Part shown: one piece after another, positions 60,287-64,000 of the stretch | Layout of the letters: each line of letters opens with the position of its first letter | Numbering within the stretch: position 1 is the first letter of the stretch | NCBI GenBank assembly: GCA_022266195.1 | Contig: WHVY01000001.1 | Coordinates: forward strand, 9,176,001-9,240,000 | DNA length: 64,000 bases | Reading direction: 5' to 3' | Source: Tetranychus cinnabarinus | Taxonomy: Eukaryota > Arthropoda > Arachnida > Trombidiformes > Tetranychidae | The notes under the pieces: model-generated | Databases searched by the model: none | What the model was told of the DNA's origin: nothing | The model's input: the letters and a program-made list of their open reading frames with translations, nothing else | Position numbers and translations under genes: made by a program

Positions 60287-63200
60287 TCAACTCCAGTCAA
60301 AGTTAGGTTTTAAAGTGAAATTAACGCATTCTTTACATTTACAATAATCAGGCCCAGTGCCACAATAGCCATTAGGTCCACAACAATTAGCTGTTTCAGA
60401 TGAAGGGTCACAACCGGCAAGATGGCCTTTTATTCTTGGAGCACGAGGGCCACACCGGCCTGCATTTTCAGGGCCATCATTCCAATCGAACCAATTTTTC
60501 TCAGGAAAAGAGTTTGTTGAGTTGGTATTGAAATTAATACACCCTTTGCACTCACAATAATCTGGTCCGGTACCACAAAAGCCTGTTGATGAGCAACAGT
60601 GTCTCTGTGGATCATCAGGATTACATGTTGGGTGTGAACCATTAACCAATGACTGAGCATTAAAACCACAATCTGACTTGCTAGCATCTTGAATTACATC
60701 GGTAGTTAGCCAAGTAACCGAAGGTGAACTAGGGGCAATTGAATCATTCAAAGCTCGATCAGGGTTTAAACTGTAATCGACACAACCTTCACATTCACAA
60801 AACTGTGGACCAGAGCCACAATAGCCACTTGCCGAGCAACAGCTATAGCCTGGGTCATCAGGGTCACAAATTGGATAGTGACCATTGATTAAAGGAGCTC
60901 TTTTACCACATAAACGATCTTTACTTCCACCATCATCATATTGAGTCCAATGTCTCCTCTCAGTTAATGGATTGCATTTATAAGAGTGAGAAAGTGAATT
61001 TTTATCACTTCTACATTTTAAACCATTTCCGATAGCTTTTAATAATGTTTTATCCTCATCATCCATATCAAGTGACCAAATCATTAGTCCACCAAGACCT
61101 TTACTTTCAGCGAAAGAAACCTTTCCTTTAATTGAATCTTCACTTTCAAATGAAATCAATGAACGTTTCATTCTGTTCCAAATGAAGCTTGTCTGAGTTT
61201 TGTTGTGCCAAATGGGTTCACCTTTACTTAGCCATTCTTGACGGATTTTACGATAGCTAACCATTGATCCTTTTGACCCATTCTTTAAAGGACTTGCTTT
61301 TCGGAAAAGATCATCTTTGCTTTCGTCCACATGATTTCCAACATTGGTCCAAGCTCTTCCAAAGAAACCAACACCAAGAACAAGTTTATCAGGTCTACCA
61401 GTTTCACAAATGTATCTTTTAACAATTGCATCGATGTTTAATTTACCAGGAAAACCTTCGGGTGCACCGAAATAGAGGGGAGCCATTGGGCCAGTGTAAT
61501 CACCCCAAGATGAATTCCAAGGACCATGAAAATCAAAAGCCATAATGTTGATCCAATCGACATGATTGATAAGAGTTTTCAGGTCGTAACCATAATCCAA
61601 AATCCAATATAAACCTGGTCCTGTTAGGACAAGAGAGTAAGGTAGACTTCGTCCATTTCTGCTTTGATGATCAACCATTGAATCCTTTAGGTTTTGCATT
61701 AACCGATTCAGATTATCTTTATCTTCTCCTGAACCCTTTACTTTTCCTCCAATATTAGGATATTGCCAAATGATATCAACACCATCAAATTCCCAATAGT
61801 CTAGGAATGCTAGAATGTCCATGATAAATATTTTCTGATGACTTGGTGATCGACTAATTTTGCTAAAATATTGTGAGTTGTCCCAACCTCCCAATGCAAT
61901 CATAATTTTCAAAGAAGGATTAGTGCTTTTCAATGACTTTAAAGCGTAAAGTCGATCATGAATCTTCTTTGTATCGTTACCGAAACTTAGACTTCCATTT
62001 TCATTGATTTTAACGGCTCCAAGTATAGTTAAATGAGTGACTGAAGGTCCGATTGTCTTTTCATTTATTTCATCTTCATTTAATCCAATGTAAGCAATGA
62101 GCTTTTTATCGCAACCATTAGGTGAGGTCTTTGATGATTCAGTTAATTTTTGTGACCACGTTGGAGATGCTTGTGATTCTGAAGTAGCTAAATCATTTTG
62201 AACGTCATTTCCAGACACATCAGTTCCGTTTGATAAAAGTGAGTTCCAGAAATCAATATGCTTGGGATCAATTTTAGTACTTCCAGCACATTGAAGAATC
62301 ATCATTTCATCGTTAACAGTTTTACCTGAAAGATTAAATTGAATAAATGTTAATAAACTTGAAAAATGGCCAAAAAATAAAGATATGTGTTGACTTACTA
62401 GATGAAGTACTGAATCTGTCTAAAATTTCTGGCCAAAGTGAATCATACTCCTTGTTGCCAACCAATGTTTTAACAAATTCTGGATTAGTGTAACTGAATA
62501 TTTCCTCCAAAGACTTCTTTTTGCTCGCTTCATCTCCACTTATTAGTTGATTGTCGTGGTAAAATGTTGCCGCAGTTACTTGTCCTGATTGAGTTCTCGT
62601 ACAAACCGTTTTCCAGAAACATTTAGGTACTGGAAGAGCAGAGGTTGCCGGTGAATATATTTGTTGACTGCAAACACCATTGATGATGAATCCTGGTTGT
62701 TTGGATGTTTCGAGGTACGCATGAATTGTATTTGAAAGTGAATGCCATGGGCCTTGGGAAATGTAAGGTTCTTGTGGAGCAGTGTTGACATAGTAGTTAG
62801 TTAATCTACGAGCATCTGAATCGTGAATAAATGCACTTGGAGGAACTAAGTAACCTCTTGTGTAATTGCTCTGTTTATAGTTCATGTTGGAAAGTTGATT
62901 TTGTTTCAACTGTGAACATGGTAGAGACACAACGGAATCATCGTCAGTTTCTTGAAGACGACCAAATTTGCTAGTTTCTTGTTTATCATTGACAGTAAAT
63001 TTGTATACTCCAAATAATGGCAACTTTTTATTCATATCGTACTTCACAATATAATTAAGCTTTTTCTCACCCGAACCAGGTTTGATCGTAGTGAACGGAA
63101 TCCAGGGAAGCTCTGAGCACATAGCATCATCAGGAACACACGAGACGTCTTTGGTATTCCAGGTTGGATTTGACCCGAGAGCTTCACAAACTAGCTTATC

Positions 63201-64000
63201 TTTAACTGCCTTGTAACCCGATTTACAAACAACCGTACAAGTGCTGTTGACTCTGGTTCCAGAACAGTTTGTTAAAGCCTTTTCTTCCCCATGAATAATG
63301 ACAGGAGTGTGTGTGCAAATTTCATCAGAGCGACATTTAATTTCCTTAACTGTTGATCCTTTGGTTATTTTACATGGTTTCCAATCATCGTCTGATTTAT
63401 CATCATGGGATCGAACCTTTCGAGCTGATGACTTGATCTGGCTTACAATATCTTCTTCAAGACGAGGATTTTGGGAAACGTCTTGAGCTCGTTTCAAAAA
63501 TCTTGAAAGTAAGATATTTTCAGTCGCATTAGTATCACTAATTCCCAGAGCTCCACTAAGAAGTTCCCGAACAGCAAAACCAGCTTCAGCGCCAGCTTCC
63601 AGAGGATTTTTATCTGAATTTTGATCAATTGCTGCATCATAAACTTGAGCTCCTCTTAAAGTCATTGCATAAATAGACCTTTTTGATCGTTCCTTTCGGT
63701 ATCCTTGCTCTTCACCTTCTTCCTCTAGATTTTCAATCATTCCCTCAAACTCAGGGCCATGAGGGATTAACACGTCATGATTATTTTCCTCTTCATCCCG
63801 TTGATTCAATTGTGATGATTTCTTGTTGTGAAATGGGTTAGCCTTTTGAAGATAATGTTCAGCTTTTTCCAATAAATTAGGTTCAGTTTGTTTCTTTGAC
63901 TTTTCCTTTTCAAAATAAGGTAAATTATCATTTGCTGAAGGCGCATTGATTCGTAAAGAACAGTGGTCATCTTTCTCGCCCAATTCAGGAACCAGATTAG
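60287..64000 (-). CDS. Modular secreted-type protein: sushi-like + inactive nuclease + inactive GH18 chitinase + three hevein-like repeats (5' partial)
   Basis: Two exons: complement of 62399-64000 (open at the window edge) and 60287-62325. They are joined by a 73-bp GT-AG intron (GTAAGT, TTTCAG) in matching phase. Exon 1, numbered from the Leu codon at 63983, has a furin-like RSKR (99-102), a sushi-like module (about 204-282, CTVVCKSGY...W...C) and a DNA/RNA non-specific endonuclease fold (about 290-528). In that fold the active-site DRGH reads TRGY (375-378), and the metal-ligand Asn and Glu positions are Ser (YISQGPWHSLS). Exon 2, numbered from the Met codon at 62305, has GH18 motifs IMIALGGW (134-141), FDGVDIIWQYP (173-183), MAFDFHG (255-261) and MIWSLDMDD (408-416). 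The catalytic DxxDxDWE is altered, with Gln181 in place of Glu and Ile179 in place of Asp. Three CCS..GYCG-type hevein-like repeats follow (466-508, 546-589, 618-660). Probable extracellular chitin-binding or signalling protein without enzyme activity. Confidence 0.85.

Noticed and set aside
60430..60687. 85-codon minus-strand frame inside the chitin-binding repeats
   Set aside because: It is an out-of-frame shadow of the cysteine-rich repeats.
1..64000. tRNA, rRNA or CRISPR-like arrays
   Set aside because: No cloverleaf with a consensus B box (GGTTCGAATCC type), no rRNA core sequence and no regularly spaced repeat array was seen. A covariance-model search would be needed to be sure.

Overview
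The window looks like nuclear DNA of an arthropod, most likely a chelicerate and probably an acariform mite of the spider-mite type. This is inference. The reasons are AT-rich intergenic DNA, short GT-AG introns (about 70-120 bp inside most genes), a single-exon ABCH-type half transporter, a single-exon divergent DEG/ENaC channel of the kind strongly expanded in Tetranychus, and a fragment of the homeobox co-factor gene homothorax. No bacterial gene organisation is present.

Layout. 1-246: last two exons of an ankyrin-repeat gene (+). 2502-3531: four-exon secreted cysteine-rich protein (+). 6.1-10.2 kb: a nest of DNA transposons, consisting of a long-inverted-repeat element interrupted by a 404-bp MITE and, directly beside it, a complete Tc1/mariner element with an intact DD34E transposase. 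10.2-22.2 kb: gene-poor. 22168-23478: DEG/ENaC-like channel (-). 25842-26265: foldback MITE with a TTA duplication. 26458-26815: two exons encoding the start of a Meis/Homothorax protein that run into a stop where a splice donor would be expected. 26.8-37.9 kb: gene-poor. 37935-41365: Jupiter/HN1-like microtubule-associated protein (+). 42362-44845: ABCH-type transporter (-). 46256-48012: a short LTR retroelement with apparently identical LTRs. 48-60.3 kb: gene-poor except for two TA-flanked MITEs. 60287-64000: a large modular secreted-type gene (-), open at the window edge, that joins a sushi-like module, a degenerate DNA/RNA nuclease domain, a GH18 chitinase domain with the catalytic Glu changed to Gln, and three hevein-like chitin-binding repeats.

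The genes do not form an obvious pathway and are separated by long AT-rich spacers. The most unusual object is the 60.3-64 kb gene, which combines two enzyme folds that both lack their catalytic residues with three apparently intact chitin-binding-type modules. The second theme is recent mobile-element activity: an intact Tc1 transposase in near-perfect termini, identical LTRs, and several MITEs with recognisable target-site duplications.
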